DNA of 64,000 nucleotides from Alphaproteobacteria bacterium. GTDB lineage: Bacteria; Pseudomonadota; Alphaproteobacteria; Sphingomonadales; Sphingomonadaceae. The stretch covers positions 1-64,000 of the forward strand of contig JAUIIG010000008.1 in the NCBI GenBank assembly GCA_030431875.1, given 5' to 3'. The translations under genes were made by a program, and so were the position numbers. The notes under the pieces are model-generated. The model had not been told where the DNA came from. It ran no database searches and saw only the letters and a program-made list of their open reading frames with translations. Shown here piece by piece: positions 9,976 through 19,242 of the stretch. Numbering within the stretch: position 1 is the first letter of the stretch; each line of letters starts with the position of its first letter.

Positions 9976-9995
9976 TCTGTTCCACGTGGAACAGA
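9976..9995. promoter_or_regulatory. parS: parS site 2 (mnmE-mnmG intergenic)
   Basis: TGTTCCACGTGGAACA at 9978-9993 lies in a 20-bp perfect palindrome. It starts directly after the mnmE stop codon and lies 19 bp before the mnmG start. It differs from site 1 by one symmetric base pair in each arm. Confidence 0.93.
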
Positions 9996-10014
9996 TGTTC
10001 TATCGGGCGCAGCC

Positions 10015-11868
10015 ATGAGTTCCTTTGATGTCATCACGGTAGGCGGCGGACACGCCGGGGCCGAAGCTGCTGCTGCAGCTGCGCGCATGGGCGTGCGCTC
10101 GGCATTGGTGACATTCGATGCCGCAACGCTGGGTGCGATGAGCTGCAACCCGGCTATTGGCGGCCTCGGCAAGGGACACCTCGTGCGCGAGGTCGACGCT
10201 TTTGACGGCTTGCTGGGCAGGGCAGCAGACGCAGGCGCGATCCACTACCGCATGCTCAACCGTTCGAAGGGTAGCGCTGTCCAAGGCCCGCGCGTCCAGG
10301 CGGATCGCAAGCTGTTCCGCCGTGCAGTACAGGCCATGCTCAAGGCGCAGGAGAACCTCCGTGTTGTCGAGGGTGAAGCGGCGGAACTGATCCTCGAGGG
10401 TGATCGTGTCGTCGGCGTTCGCCTCGCTGATGGGAGCGAACTGCGCGCCAAGGCGGTAATCCTGTGTACGGGTACTTTTCTTGGAGGTACGCTTTTCCGC
10501 GGCGAAGAACGCTTCGAGGGAGGGCGTATCGGCGAGAATTCGGCGCAAAAGCTGGCGGCGCAGTTGCGCGGGGCAGAGCTGCCCATGGCGCGGCTCAAGA
10601 CTGGTACGCCACCGCGCCTTGATGGCCGCACCATCGATTGGGCGCGCTTGCAGGAGCAGCCGTCTGACGCTGAATTCTGGACCATGTCGCCACTCACACG
10701 GGAGCGAGTAAACCCGCAGGTCTTCTGCGCCATCACCCGCACGAACCCCGTGGCGCACGCCATCATTGCCGAGAACCTCGACCGCTCACCCCTGTTTACG
10801 GGCGCAATCGACGCTGCAGGCCCGCGTTATTGCCCTTCTATCGAGGACAAGATCCACCGCTTTGCGGACCGCGACGGACACCAGGTCTTCCTCGAACCCG
10901 AGGGTCTCGACACGCACCTCGTCTATCCCAACGGCATCAGCACTTCGCTGCCGGTCGATGTCCAGCTTGCTATGTTGCGCGCCATGGAGGGGTTGGAGCA
11001 GGTGGTGATGGAAGTGCCGGGCTATGCGGTGGAGTATGACCATATCGACCCGCGCGCGCTGGGGCCGGACTTGCAGCTCAAGGCCATGCCGGGCCTCTAT
11101 TGCGCCGGGCAGATCAATGGCACCACCGGCTACGAGGAGGCGGCTGCACAGGGCCTCGTTGCAGGGATGCACGCCGCCGGCGCGGTGCTGGATCGCGCCC
11201 CGCCAGCCATTGACAGGGCCAACAGCTATATGGCGGTGATGATCGACGATCTCACCCTGCATGGCGTGAGCGAGCCCTACCGCATGCTCACCGCTCGTGC
11301 CGAATATCGCCTGCGCCTGCGGGCGAACAATGCCACCACACGCCTGACACCCTTGGCGCTGGAGGTAGGCTGTGTGGGCAAGGAGAGGGCTGAATGGTTT
11401 GCCAGGCGCGAGACCGAGTGTTCCACGTGGAACAAGGCGCTTGATCGCGTTGTCCCAGCGACCGAGCTGTCGGACGCCGGACTACCGGTAAAGCGCGACG
11501 CCGGGCGCAAGACGCTGTGGGACTGGCTGTCTCTGCCCAATCTCTCCCTTGCGGTGCTTGCACCATGGCTGCCGGCCGAATGTGATCCGGCCAGCGACAT
11601 GGCCGCAGAACTGGCTGAGGATGCCGCCTATGCACCCTATCTCGCGCGCCAGGACGCCGAATTGCGGGACTTACGCAGCAGCGAAGCACTGGTGCTGGGT
11701 GACGACTTCCCCTTTGCCGATGTCCCTGGACTATCCAATGAAATGGTCGAACGCCTTTCCAGCGCCCGGCCACACAACCTTGCAGCTGCAGGTCGGGTGC
11801 GTGGGATTACCCCTGCAGCGCTCGCCGCCTTGCTGGTCCACGCCAAGCGCAGGAGCCAAGCCGCGTGA
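10015..11868 (+). CDS. mnmG: tRNA uridine-5-carboxymethylaminomethyl modification enzyme MnmG
   Basis: The 617-aa flavoprotein has the N-terminal FAD dinucleotide-binding loop [13 protein letters not shown] near residues 9-21. Family motifs [11 protein letters not shown] and [15 protein letters not shown] follow. It partners MnmE to install carboxymethylaminomethyl at the tRNA wobble uridine. Length is typical (~620 aa). A parS site at 11419-11434 is embedded in its coding sequence and encodes CSTWNK. The stop overlaps the rsmG start. Confidence 0.97.
   Translation: MSSFDVITVGGGHAGAEAAAAAARMGVRSALVTFDAATLGAMSCNPAIGGLGKGHLVREVDAFDGLLGRAADAGAIHYRMLNRSKGSAVQGPRVQADRKLFRRAVQAMLKAQENLRVVEGEAAELILEGDRVVGVRLADGSELRAKAVILCTGTFLGGTLFRGEERFEGGRIGENSAQKLAAQLRGAELPMARLKTGTPPRLDGRTIDWARLQEQPSDAEFWTMSPLTRERVNPQVFCAITRTNPVAHAIIAENLDRSPLFTGAIDAAGPRYCPSIEDKIHRFADRDGHQVFLEPEGLDTHLVYPNGISTSLPVDVQLAMLRAMEGLEQVVMEVPGYAVEYDHIDPRALGPDLQLKAMPGLYCAGQINGTTGYEEAAAQGLVAGMHAAGAVLDRAPPAIDRANSYMAVMIDDLTLHGVSEPYRMLTARAEYRLRLRANNATTRLTPLALEVGCVGKERAEWFARRETECSTWNKALDRVVPATELSDAGLPVKRDAGRKTLWDWLSLPNLSLAVLAPWLPAECDPASDMAAELAEDAAYAPYLARQDAELRDLRSSEALVLGDDFPFADVPGLSNEMVERLSSARPHNLAAAGRVRGITPAALAALLVHAKRRSQAA
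11419..11434. promoter_or_regulatory. parS: parS site 3 (inside mnmG)
   Basis: TGTTCCACGTGGAACA, a perfect 16-bp palindrome identical to sites 2 and 4, lies within the mnmG reading frame. Confidence 0.93.
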
Positions 11869-12482
11869 TCGAGAGTGAAGAAGCCGCTCGCCAGTTCTGT
11901 GCCGCACGTTGCGATGCAGAGGGCATGGCGCGCCTGGACCGGTTCATCCCCATGCTGGTGGAGGAGAATAGCCGGCAGAACCTTGTCTCCAGAGCCAGCC
12001 TTGATGCGGTCTGGACGCGGCACATGGCGGACAGCCTGCAATTGCTGGACCACGTGCCGGACAATGCCGGGCTTTGGCTCGATCTGGGGAGTGGGGCGGG
12101 CTTCCCGGGGCTTGCAATCGCCCTTGCGCGGCCTGACTGGCCGATGATGCTGGTCGAATCACGCAAGCGCCGGGTCGAGTGGCTGGAGCGCATCTGTGCC
12201 GAATTCGGCCTCGAGAACTGCCAGGTTGCGGGTTCGCGGCTCGAAAATGTGGAAACATGCCCAGCAGGCGTAATCACCGCGCGAGCCTTCGCTCCGCTTG
12301 GTAAACTTCTCGACTTATCCTCGCGCTTTTCCACACCGTCCACCGCATGGTTGTTGCCCAAGGGGCGTTCGGGGGCGATTGAATTGTCTGAGCAGCCTGC
12401 AGCGATTCGTTCGATGTTCCACGTGGAACAATCCGCCACGGACCCAGGGGCAGCTATTTTGGTCGCAAAAGGCCAAGTTTAA
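11865..12482 (+). CDS. rsmG: 16S rRNA (guanine527-N7)-methyltransferase RsmG
   Basis: The 205-aa SAM-dependent methyltransferase begins at GTG 11865, overlapping the mnmG stop (GTGA). The SAM-binding loop [13 protein letters not shown] is near residues 66-78. RsmG methylates G527 of 16S rRNA; loss gives low-level streptomycin resistance in other bacteria. The order mnmG-rsmG-parA-parB (formerly gidA-gidB-soj-spo0J) is a classic origin-proximal cluster. A parS site near the 3' end encodes MFHVEQ. Confidence 0.94.
   Translation: MIESEEAARQFCAARCDAEGMARLDRFIPMLVEENSRQNLVSRASLDAVWTRHMADSLQLLDHVPDNAGLWLDLGSGAGFPGLAIALARPDWPMMLVESRKRRVEWLERICAEFGLENCQVAGSRLENVETCPAGVITARAFAPLGKLLDLSSRFSTPSTAWLLPKGRSGAIELSEQPAAIRSMFHVEQSATDPGAAILVAKGQV
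12415..12430. promoter_or_regulatory. parS: parS site 4 (inside rsmG, 72 bp before parA)
   Basis: TGTTCCACGTGGAACA, a perfect palindrome, overlaps the last codons of rsmG. Its place just upstream of parA could also let ParB influence parAB expression; that is inference. Confidence 0.93.
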
Positions 12483-12502
12483 GCAGGGAGGCCCCAACGA
12501 CC

Positions 12503-13279
12503 ATGATCGTCATCGCCATCGCCAACCAGAAGGGCGGGGTCGGCAAGACTACCTCTGCCATCAATATCGCGACTGCCATGGCCGCGAGCGGCTGGCGGAC
12601 GCTGCTGATCGATCTGGACCCGCAGGGCAATGCCTCGACCGGCGTGGGGCTGGGCGCCGCACAGCGCGACCTTTCGAGCTATGACGTGCTGGTCGACGAG
12701 CTGCCGGTTTCCGAGTGCTACGTTGCTTCGACGATCCCCGGTCTCGACCTCGTTCCCGCCACGGTGGACCTGAGCGGTGCCGAGGTGGAACTGGTCGGCG
12801 TCGATGACCGTACCCAGCGCCTGAAGCGCGCGCTGGACGCCCACAAGGGCCATGACATCGCTTTTATCGACTGTCCGCCGTCGCTGGGACTGCTGACGCT
12901 CAACGCGCTCTGTGCCGCCGATACCCTGCTGGTGCCGCTGCAGTGCGAATTCTTCGCGCTGGAGGGCCTCAGCCAGCTTCTCCAGACCGTGGAGCAGGTG
13001 CAGCAGCGCTTTAATCCCGATCTCGGCATTGTTGGCATTGCCCTCACCATGTTCGATCGCCGCAACCGCCTGACCGACCAGGTGGCGGATGACGTGCGCG
13101 AATGCCTGGGCGATCTGGTGTTCGAATCAGTGATTCCGCGCAACGTGCGCCTGTCCGAAGCGCCTAGCCACGGCTTGCCGGCGTTGATCTACGACCATTC
13201 CTGCCCCGGCAGCCGCGCCTACATGGCGCTGGCGCGAGAGCTGATTGGTCGCCTGCCTGCTGAAAGGGTTGCCGCATGA
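12503..13279 (+). CDS. parA: Chromosome partitioning ATPase ParA
   Basis: The 258-aa deviant Walker A ATPase has KGGVGKTT at residues 11-18, a Walker A' containing DLDPQGNAST, and FIDCPPSLG as switch region. It lacks an N-terminal HTH, as expected for chromosomal (Soj-type) ParA. It binds DNA as an ATP dimer and moves ParB-parS complexes to segregate the origin. A GGGAGG lies about 12 nt upstream of the ATG. The parA stop overlaps the parB start by 4 nt. Confidence 0.96.
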   Translation: MIVIAIANQKGGVGKTTSAINIATAMAASGWRTLLIDLDPQGNASTGVGLGAAQRDLSSYDVLVDELPVSECYVASTIPGLDLVPATVDLSGAEVELVGVDDRTQRLKRALDAHKGHDIAFIDCPPSLGLLTLNALCAADTLLVPLQCEFFALEGLSQLLQTVEQVQQRFNPDLGIVGIALTMFDRRNRLTDQVADDVRECLGDLVFESVIPRNVRLSEAPSHGLPALIYDHSCPGSRAYMALARELIGRLPAERVAA

Positions 13280-14247
13280 GCAACGACAACGAAACCACCA
13301 GTCGCAGCACCGCTGGTCGCCGCAAGCTCGGCAAGGGCCTTGGCGCCCTGATGGGCGAGGTAAAGCGAGAAGAACCGCTGGTGGCGGCGCGTCCTGCCGG
13401 GGGAACCGCCGGGACTACGGCAGAGGGAAGCACCCCGCGTGCTGACGGTCTTGCCAATATTGCCGTTGCCGACATTGCCCCGCATCCGGACCAGCCGCGC
13501 CGTCACTTCGACGAAGCGGCACTGGCAGAGCTGGCGGCCTCGATCGCTTCGCGGGGGGTAATCCAGCCGGTGATCGTTCGCCCAACGGAAGGCGGCAAGT
13601 ACCAGCTGGTGGCTGGTGAACGTCGCTGGCGCGCCTCGCAGAAGGCGCAACTCCATGAAATTCCAGCATTAATTCGCGATCTAAGCGAGCGTGACGTCAT
13701 GGCGCTGGCGCTGATCGAGAACGTGCAGCGCGAAGACCTGAACCCGGTTGAGGAGGCGCGGGCATACCAGCGCCTAGCTGAGCTCGAATCCATGACCCAG
13801 GCCGATATTGCCGGCCTGGTCGAGAAGTCGCGCAGCCACGTGGCAAACCTGGTGCGCCTGTTGCAGTTGCCGGAAGGCGTGCTCGATCACCTCGAGGCCG
13901 GGCGGCTGGACATGGGGCACGCCCGCGCGCTGATCGGTCTCGACAATGCAGCCGAGCTGGCGGACAGGGCGGTGAAGGACGGCCTCACCGTGCGCGACGT
14001 CGAAAAGCTGGCGCGCAAGGCGAAGAATGGCGGCGAAGGTCCCACGCGGCGCCAGGCGCGCCCGTCGCGAGATCCGGCGCAGGACGCCGATATTGCTGCG
14101 GTGGAGAACCACTTGCAGGAATTCCTCGGCCTGCCGGTCAAGATCACCACCGATGCCGACCCGCGTTCGGGTTCGGTCACGGTGAAGTTCCGCACGCTGG
14201 ACCAGCTGGACCTGGTGTGCCAGCGCCTGACTGGCGGCGGTATCTGA
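13276..14247 (+). CDS. parB: Chromosome partitioning protein ParB (CTPase)
   Basis: The 323-aa protein has an N-terminal ParA-stimulating motif LGKGLGALMG (18-27), and the CTP-binding boxes include GERRWRA at 114-120 and ENVQREDLNPVEEA near 147. A helix-turn-helix parS-binding domain follows (SRSHVANLVRLLQLP), then a C-terminal dimerisation domain. It loads at parS and slides as a CTP clamp. Four parS sites lie within 5.4 kb upstream. It ends convergent with the glycine-zipper gene; the short hairpin at 14276-14292 could end both transcripts. Confidence 0.96.
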   Translation: MSNDNETTSRSTAGRRKLGKGLGALMGEVKREEPLVAARPAGGTAGTTAEGSTPRADGLANIAVADIAPHPDQPRRHFDEAALAELAASIASRGVIQPVIVRPTEGGKYQLVAGERRWRASQKAQLHEIPALIRDLSERDVMALALIENVQREDLNPVEEARAYQRLAELESMTQADIAGLVEKSRSHVANLVRLLQLPEGVLDHLEAGRLDMGHARALIGLDNAAELADRAVKDGLTVRDVEKLARKAKNGGEGPTRRQARPSRDPAQDADIAAVENHLQEFLGLPVKITTDADPRSGSVTVKFRTLDQLDLVCQRLTGGGI

Positions 14248-14275
14248 ATTATATCATAGGGTTAGGACGAACCGG

Positions 14276-14292
14276 AGTTGCGCTGCGCAACT
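14276..14292. terminator. Short hairpin between convergent parB and glycine-zipper gene
   Basis: AGTTGCGC and GCGCAACT form a tight hairpin followed by TTT on the plus strand. The U-run is short, so this is a weak intrinsic terminator candidate. Confidence 0.4.
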
Positions 14293-14313
14293 TTGGGCCG
14301 CCACCGATACCGC

Positions 14314-15288
14314 TCAGTTGATCGGTGTGATCTTGCCTGCTGGTTCTGGTGCCGGCTGCGGACGGGGGCGCGGCGGAATCTCGCGGCGAGCGGGCGGCGT
14401 GACTTCCACTTCCACCCATTCCTCGCGCACCGTGGTAGTGCATTCGGGACCATGGCGATGGCCGCGTTGCCCGTGCATGGGGCCATGCATGGGAACGCCG
14501 CCCATCTGCACCATCATCACCGGCTGCATCTGGCCGTAATAACCGGCACCACCGCTCATTTCGTAGCGGCGGAGGTAGGCGTCGCAATAACGCGCGGCGT
14601 AGACCTCGTCCGCGCTCGGACCGCGGCGACCGTCACCGTCGACAGCATCACCGATCACTGCGCCAGCAATCCCGCCAAGGCCTGCGCCGACAACGGTGCC
14701 GAGCAGGCGATCGCCGCTGCCGGCAATGCGGTTGCCGGCCACGCCGCCAACGACAGCACCCAGCAGGCCCCCGACGAGGTCACCATCGCCGCCACGGTCT
14801 TCGTAATAGCCATAGTCACCGCCACCCATGACGAGGCGACAGTCCGCCAGCCATGCTTCGCGTTCGGCAAGGGTGTAGCCGAGACGGCCGTCGGGCGATG
14901 CACTCAGTCCATGCGGGTTGCGGTGGCGCTCGATTTCGATCTCGTAATGGCCGTCACCGGCGTGCCAGCCGTGCACTTCGTCCAGTTCCAGCATCTGCCC
15001 GTCGTCGGAGATGAAGCGGCCCTCGCCGATAAAGGTACCGATATAGCGGCCTTCCAGCACTTCGCCGTCCTGGGTGGTGTAGGTGCCGTTCCACATGCCG
15101 CGCCAGGTCTGGTCGTCCTGCCAGTGGCCCTGCCAGTCGCCTTCGTAGGTACCTTCATGCGCTTCGGCGGTAATCACCTCGTGGCGGTCCCCGTGATGAC
15201 CGGCATGCGGGCCGTCGTGCGCAGCGGCGGGAGCGGCCATGGTTGCAGCAGCAACACCGGCGAGGAACAGGGTGGAACGGATCGACAT
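14314..15288 (-). CDS. Secreted glycine-zipper envelope protein with W-x-G repeats
   Basis: From ATG 15288 (324 aa; the track start adds 6 residues) the protein has a signal peptide MSIRSTLFLAG...APAAA. Next comes a histidine-rich stretch and tandem W/G-rich strands (YEGDWQGHWQDD, WRGMWNGTY, LEGRYIGTF) that recall MORN-like repeats. A glycine-zipper segment (GGLLGAVVGGVAGN...VVGAGLGGIAGAVIGD) resembles the Rick_17kDa/2TM type seen in outer-membrane lipoproteins. The end is Pro-rich. No lipobox is seen, so it is likely periplasmic or outer-membrane associated. Function is unknown. A CtrA-like box lies 41 bp upstream of the start. Confidence 0.75.
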   Translation of the reverse strand: MSIRSTLFLAGVAAATMAAPAAAHDGPHAGHHGDRHEVITAEAHEGTYEGDWQGHWQDDQTWRGMWNGTYTTQDGEVLEGRYIGTFIGEGRFISDDGQMLELDEVHGWHAGDGHYEIEIERHRNPHGLSASPDGRLGYTLAEREAWLADCRLVMGGGDYGYYEDRGGDGDLVGGLLGAVVGGVAGNRIAGSGDRLLGTVVGAGLGGIAGAVIGDAVDGDGRRGPSADEVYAARYCDAYLRRYEMSGGAGYYGQMQPVMMVQMGGVPMHGPMHGQRGHRHGPECTTTVREEWVEVEVTPPARREIPPRPRPQPAPEPAGKITPIN

Positions 15289-15328
15289 GGCGAGCTTAAT
15301 CCTCATGCGGAATCGGGCCTTGGCCCAG

Positions 15329-15343
15329 TTAACCCCGCATTTA
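15329..15343. promoter_or_regulatory. CtrA-like box TTAA-N7-TTTA upstream of glycine-zipper gene
   Basis: TTAA at 15329-15332, seven bases, then TTTA at 15340-15343. This matches the CtrA consensus TTAA-N7-TTAA at seven of eight positions. GANTC sites flank it at 15310 and 15359. The minus-strand gene starts 41 bp away. Confidence 0.5.
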
Positions 15344-15410
15344 CCTTGATAATCCGCAGAATCCCAAGCGTTCCGCCCGGAATGTCCCGTTACGGTGCAA
15401 GAATCGCCGA

Positions 15411-15893
15411 TCAGATCCGCATGGCCAGCATGGCTGCCAGCGCTTCGATCCCTGCCTGGTCTTCCGCATCGAAGCGCGCGAGATCAGGGCTGTCGAGGTC
15501 GATCACGCCGACGACTTCGCCATAGCGCTTGATCGGCACCACCAGTTCGGATCGGCTGGCGGTATCGCAGGCGATATGACCGGGGAAGGCGTGGACGTCC
15601 TCCACCAGCTGGGTTTCGCCGCTCTGCGCGGCGGTACCGCAGACACCCACGCCCAAGGGAATGCGGATGCAGGCCGGGCGGCCGACGAAGGGGCCAAGCA
15701 CAAGCTCGCCGCCCACCATGCGGTAAAAGCCGGTCCAGTTGCAGTCGGGCAGGAACTCGCCCAACAGGGCGGCAACATTGGCCATATTGGCCACGGCATC
15801 AGGTTCGTCGGCGGTCAGCGCCTCGGCGGCAGACAGCAGGTCACGGTAAAGATCGGCCTTTGCGGCACCTTCGGCGGGTCGGAAATCGAACAT
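15411..15893 (-). CDS. msrC: Free methionine-(R)-sulfoxide reductase (GAF domain)
   Basis: The 160-aa single GAF-domain protein has three cysteines at 75, 85 and 109 (PACIRIP, GVCGTA, HIACD). Their spacing of 10 and 24 equals that of E. coli fRMsr (C84, C94, C118). The enzyme reduces free Met-R-sulfoxide using thioredoxin. Conserved TGFYRM and ELVVPI segments fit the family. It stands alone, upstream of the glycine-zipper gene on the same strand and divergent from the sorbosone dehydrogenase-like gene. Confidence 0.9.
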   Translation of the reverse strand: MFDFRPAEGAAKADLYRDLLSAAEALTADEPDAVANMANVAALLGEFLPDCNWTGFYRMVGGELVLGPFVGRPACIRIPLGVGVCGTAAQSGETQLVEDVHAFPGHIACDTASRSELVVPIKRYGEVVGVIDLDSPDLARFDAEDQAGIEALAAMLAMRI

Positions 15894-15954
15894 GTCCGCC
15901 CCCTAGCGGGCAAATCCATTGCCGCAAAGCCGCGTGTCGCCTAATCCAGCCGTC

Positions 15955-17415
15955 ATGCGCATTCTCAAGAAGATCCTCATCGCCCTCCTCATCATCCTGT
16001 TGCTCGGGGCCGCCGTTATCTGGTGGCTGATGCAGGGTGAGCCCGCCACCATCTCGCTGGAAGAGACCACTGGCACCGATCCTACGCTGGTCGAGCCTGA
16101 TCCGCAGACGGTGCCTACGGTAGAGATCGCCGAACCGATCGGCTGGGCCGAAGGGGAGGCCCCGATTCCGGGCGAAGGCCTCGAGGTTAACCGTTTTGCC
16201 GAGGGGCTGGACCATCCGCGTGTGATCTACACCATGCCCAATGGCGACGTGCTGGTGACCCAGGCCCGGGCCCCGAATACGGAGGTCACGGGCGGCTGGT
16301 TGACCAATTTCGTTGCCTCGATCCTGTTCAGCGAGGCTGGCTCTGCCGGTGAATCGCCCAACCAGCTGATCCTGCTGCGCGATACCGATGCCGATGGCGT
16401 GGCCGACGAACGGCACGTGTTGCGCGAAGACGATCTCGATTCGCCTTCGGGCATCGCCTGGAACGATGGCAACCTCTACATCGCCAACCACGACGAGCTG
16501 CTGCGCTTCGACTATGAAATGGGCGCTAATGCCGTGACTGGTGCCCCGGAGAAGCTGGCTGACCTGCCGGCTGCCGGCAATCACTGGATGCGCAATATCG
16601 TGCTCTCGCCCAGCGGGGAGAGCCTTTACGTCGCCGTCGGCTCTGCCTCCAACATCGGCGAAGGCGGGATGGAGATCGAGGAAGCTCGCGCGGCGATCCA
16701 CGAACTTTACCTCGAAACCGGCATGGCCCGCCTTTACGGCGCAGGCCTGCGCAACCCCAACGGCATGGCGTGGAACCCGTGGACGGGCGAACTTTGGACC
16801 ACGGTGAACGAGCGCGACATGCTCGGCTCGGACCTGGTACCGGACTACCTGACCAACGTGCCGATAGGTGCGCACTACGGCTGGCCGTGGTTCTACTATG
16901 GCAACCGCATCGATGACCGGGTGGATAGCGCCTACGGCATCAACCCCGACTACGTCCGCAATCCCGAATATGCCATGGGCGCACACGTCGCCGCGCTCGG
17001 CCTCGTCTTCACCGAGGAAGGCACCACCATGGGACCGAACTTTGGCCCGGGCGCCTTCGTGGCGCGTCACGGTTCGTGGAACCGCCTGCCACCGTCGGGC
17101 TATGACGTGGTCTTCGTGAACTTCACCGATCGCGGCAGTCCCGAAGGCCTGCCGGTGCCGGTGCTGACGGGCTTCCTGACCGGGGAGGGACAGACCCGCG
17201 GCCGCCCGACCTGGGTCGCGTGGGACCGGACCGGGGCCCTGCTGGTGAGTGACGACACGGGCAATATCATCTGGCGAGTCACCGCACCGGGCGCCGAGGG
17301 GGCATCGGCGATCGAGCGCAACACTGGCGAGCCGCTGCCGCCGCGCCGCGAGCTGATCGGTGATCCGGCCCGCGCTTTCGAGGAAGGCGCGGTCTCGATG
17401 GAAGATATCTTCTGA
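15955..17415 (+). CDS. Membrane-anchored PQQ-type sugar (sorbosone) dehydrogenase-like beta-propeller
   Basis: From ATG 15955 the protein is 486 aa, with one N-terminal membrane helix (ILIALLIILLLGAAVIWWLM). A periplasmic six-bladed propeller follows, with segments LDSPSGIAWNDGNLYIANHD, YGAGLRNPNGMAWNPWTGEL, IGAHYGWPWFYYG and ARHGSWNR. These are typical of the soluble glucose/sorbosone dehydrogenase family. The enzyme would oxidise an aldose or similar substrate using PQQ, but the substrate is not known and no PQQ genes are in the window. The track start at 15919 is an upstream TTG without a ribosome site. Confidence 0.83.
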   Translation: MRILKKILIALLIILLLGAAVIWWLMQGEPATISLEETTGTDPTLVEPDPQTVPTVEIAEPIGWAEGEAPIPGEGLEVNRFAEGLDHPRVIYTMPNGDVLVTQARAPNTEVTGGWLTNFVASILFSEAGSAGESPNQLILLRDTDADGVADERHVLREDDLDSPSGIAWNDGNLYIANHDELLRFDYEMGANAVTGAPEKLADLPAAGNHWMRNIVLSPSGESLYVAVGSASNIGEGGMEIEEARAAIHELYLETGMARLYGAGLRNPNGMAWNPWTGELWTTVNERDMLGSDLVPDYLTNVPIGAHYGWPWFYYGNRIDDRVDSAYGINPDYVRNPEYAMGAHVAALGLVFTEEGTTMGPNFGPGAFVARHGSWNRLPPSGYDVVFVNFTDRGSPEGLPVPVLTGFLTGEGQTRGRPTWVAWDRTGALLVSDDTGNIIWRVTAPGAEGASAIERNTGEPLPPRRELIGDPARAFEEGAVSMEDIF

Positions 17416-17431
17416 GGGCTAGCCCAAGTAG

Positions 17432-18259
17432 TCAGTCGAGCGTCTTGCCGGCGCGTCCGGCGAGCTCGGTAATGAAGTGCCAGGCCACACGGCCCGAGCG
17501 CGCGCCGCGCCGCTTAGACCATTCCAGCGCTTCGGCTTCGTCGAGTTCCAGCCCGAATTCCGCTGCATAGCCGCGCACAATCGCAAGATAATCGTCCTGG
17601 CTGGCGTTGTGAAAGCCGAGCGACAGCCCGAACCGGTCTGCCAGGGCGAGGTTGTCATCCACCGCGTCACGCGGGTTGATCGGGTCGTCCTGCTCGCTGG
17701 CGTGCCGCGCGAGGATGGCGCGGCGGTTGGACGTAACGGCAATGCGCACGTTGTCCGGGCGTGCTTCCACACCGCCATCTAGCCACGAACGCAAGTGCCG
17801 CGGCGAAACCGTGTCACCCTCCGCAAACCCGAGGTCGTCGATATAGACGAGGAAATTACGCTCGATTCCAGATAGTTGTGCGAACAGCGCGGGGAGCGAC
17901 GTCACGGCGTCCGTTGCCACCTGCACCAGGGCGATATTGCCGCCGCTGGCCTGGGCATCGGCCACGGCGGAGCGCACCGTCGCTGACTTGCCCATGCCGC
18001 GCGCGCCCCACAGCAGCATGTCGTGCGCCGGATGGCCGGCTGCCATCCGCGCGACATTTTCGGTGACGGCCGCCTTCTGCTTGTCGATCCCGCGCAGCAA
18101 GCCAAGCGCTGGGGCATCAATTGCGGGGACACCGCGCGCGCCGCTCTGGTCCCAGACATAGGCCGGAAATGCTTTCCAGTCGGCACTTCGGGACGCCGCG
18201 GGCGAAAGCCGCTCGAGCGCGTCGGCAATGCGGGCGAGGAGTTGGGCTTGGTCTTCCAT
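17432..18259 (-). CDS. AAA-type ATPase, DUF815 family
   Basis: The 275-aa protein has Walker A WGARGMGKSAT near residue 80, Walker B NFLVYIDDLGF and a sensor-1-like segment RIAVTSNRR. This is the arrangement of DUF815 ATPases, whose biological role is not established. I use ATG 18259 (MEDQAQLL); the track start four codons upstream is a GTG. It diverges from tsaC with a 26-bp gap, so the two probably share a promoter region. Confidence 0.85.
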   Translation of the reverse strand: MEDQAQLLARIADALERLSPAASRSADWKAFPAYVWDQSGARGVPAIDAPALGLLRGIDKQKAAVTENVARMAAGHPAHDMLLWGARGMGKSATVRSAVADAQASGGNIALVQVATDAVTSLPALFAQLSGIERNFLVYIDDLGFAEGDTVSPRHLRSWLDGGVEARPDNVRIAVTSNRRAILARHASEQDDPINPRDAVDDNLALADRFGLSLGFHNASQDDYLAIVRGYAAEFGLELDEAEALEWSKRRGARSGRVAWHFITELAGRAGKTLD

Positions 18260-18285
18260 CGACTTCGTCACTATAGGCGGGCGTA

Positions 18286-19242
18286 ATGAGCGGCAAGCAA
18301 CACCTCCTCCCGCCCGATGATGCGGGCATTGCCCGTGCAGCCGAATTGCTGCGCGGTGGCGGTCTCGTCGCCATGCCGACGGAGACCGTTTACGGCCTCG
18401 CCGCGCGTGCAGACAGCACGCAAGCAGTGGCCGAGATTTACCGCACCAAGGGTCGGCCGGACTTCAACCCCCTGATCGTCCATGTCGCCTCGCTCGACAT
18501 GGCGCGCCAGTTAGCGGATTACGATGCGGTCGCGGAAGATCTCGCCGCGCGCTACTGGCCGGGACCACTCACCCTCGTGCTACCCTTGCGCGAAGGCGCC
18601 GCCATCGCCCCGGCTGTCACGGCAGGCTTGCCGACCATCGCCTTGCGCCAGCCGGCCCACCCACTTGCCTCGCGCCTGCTGGGAGAACTCCGGTTGCCGG
18701 TAGCAGCGCCTTCGGCGAATCGCAGCGGCGCGCTCAGTCCCACGCGGCCCGAACACGTGCTGCAAAGCTTTGGCGAGGCATGCCCGCCGGTCCTGGACGG
18801 TGGTGCCTGCGATGCAGGGCTTGAATCGACGATCGTGGCCGTGCGCCCCGCAGGCGGCTGGAAGCTGCTGCGTCCGGGGCCCGTCACGCGGGAAGAACTG
18901 CAAGCGTTGCTGGGTTCCGAACAAGAGTCGCGCGGCGCAACTACCGCATCTCCGCTGGTGGAATCACCGGGCCAGCTGGCAGCGCATTATTCGCCGGGCA
19001 AGCCGGTGCACCTGCACCGCCGCGAACCCGTACGCGGCACCTTCATGATCGGCTTTGGCGACATTGCGGGTGACGTGAACCTCTCGCCCAGTGGCGACAA
19101 GGCCGAAGCGGCGGCACGGCTTTACGAGTGCCTGCACCTGGCGGCCGCCTCCGACAAGGAGGCGATCTCGGTAGCGGAGATTGGCTCCGAGGGGCTCGGC
19201 CGCGCCATCAATGACCGGTTGGAACGCGCTGCGGCGGGTTAG
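18286..19242 (+). CDS. sua5: L-threonylcarbamoyladenylate synthase (Sua5 type)
   Basis: The 318-aa protein has the YrdC domain (MPTETVYGLAA, KGRPDFNPLIVHV, PSANRSGALSPT) and a C-terminal Sua5 domain from about residue 220. That makes it the long Sua5 form rather than the short TsaC. It makes threonylcarbamoyl-AMP from Thr, bicarbonate and ATP for t6A37 in ANN-decoding tRNAs. Its stop overlaps the convergent lipoprotein gene by 4 nt. Confidence 0.94.
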   Translation: MSGKQHLLPPDDAGIARAAELLRGGGLVAMPTETVYGLAARADSTQAVAEIYRTKGRPDFNPLIVHVASLDMARQLADYDAVAEDLAARYWPGPLTLVLPLREGAAIAPAVTAGLPTIALRQPAHPLASRLLGELRLPVAAPSANRSGALSPTRPEHVLQSFGEACPPVLDGGACDAGLESTIVAVRPAGGWKLLRPGPVTREELQALLGSEQESRGATTASPLVESPGQLAAHYSPGKPVHLHRREPVRGTFMIGFGDIAGDVNLSPSGDKAEAAARLYECLHLAAASDKEAISVAEIGSEGLGRAINDRLERAAAG

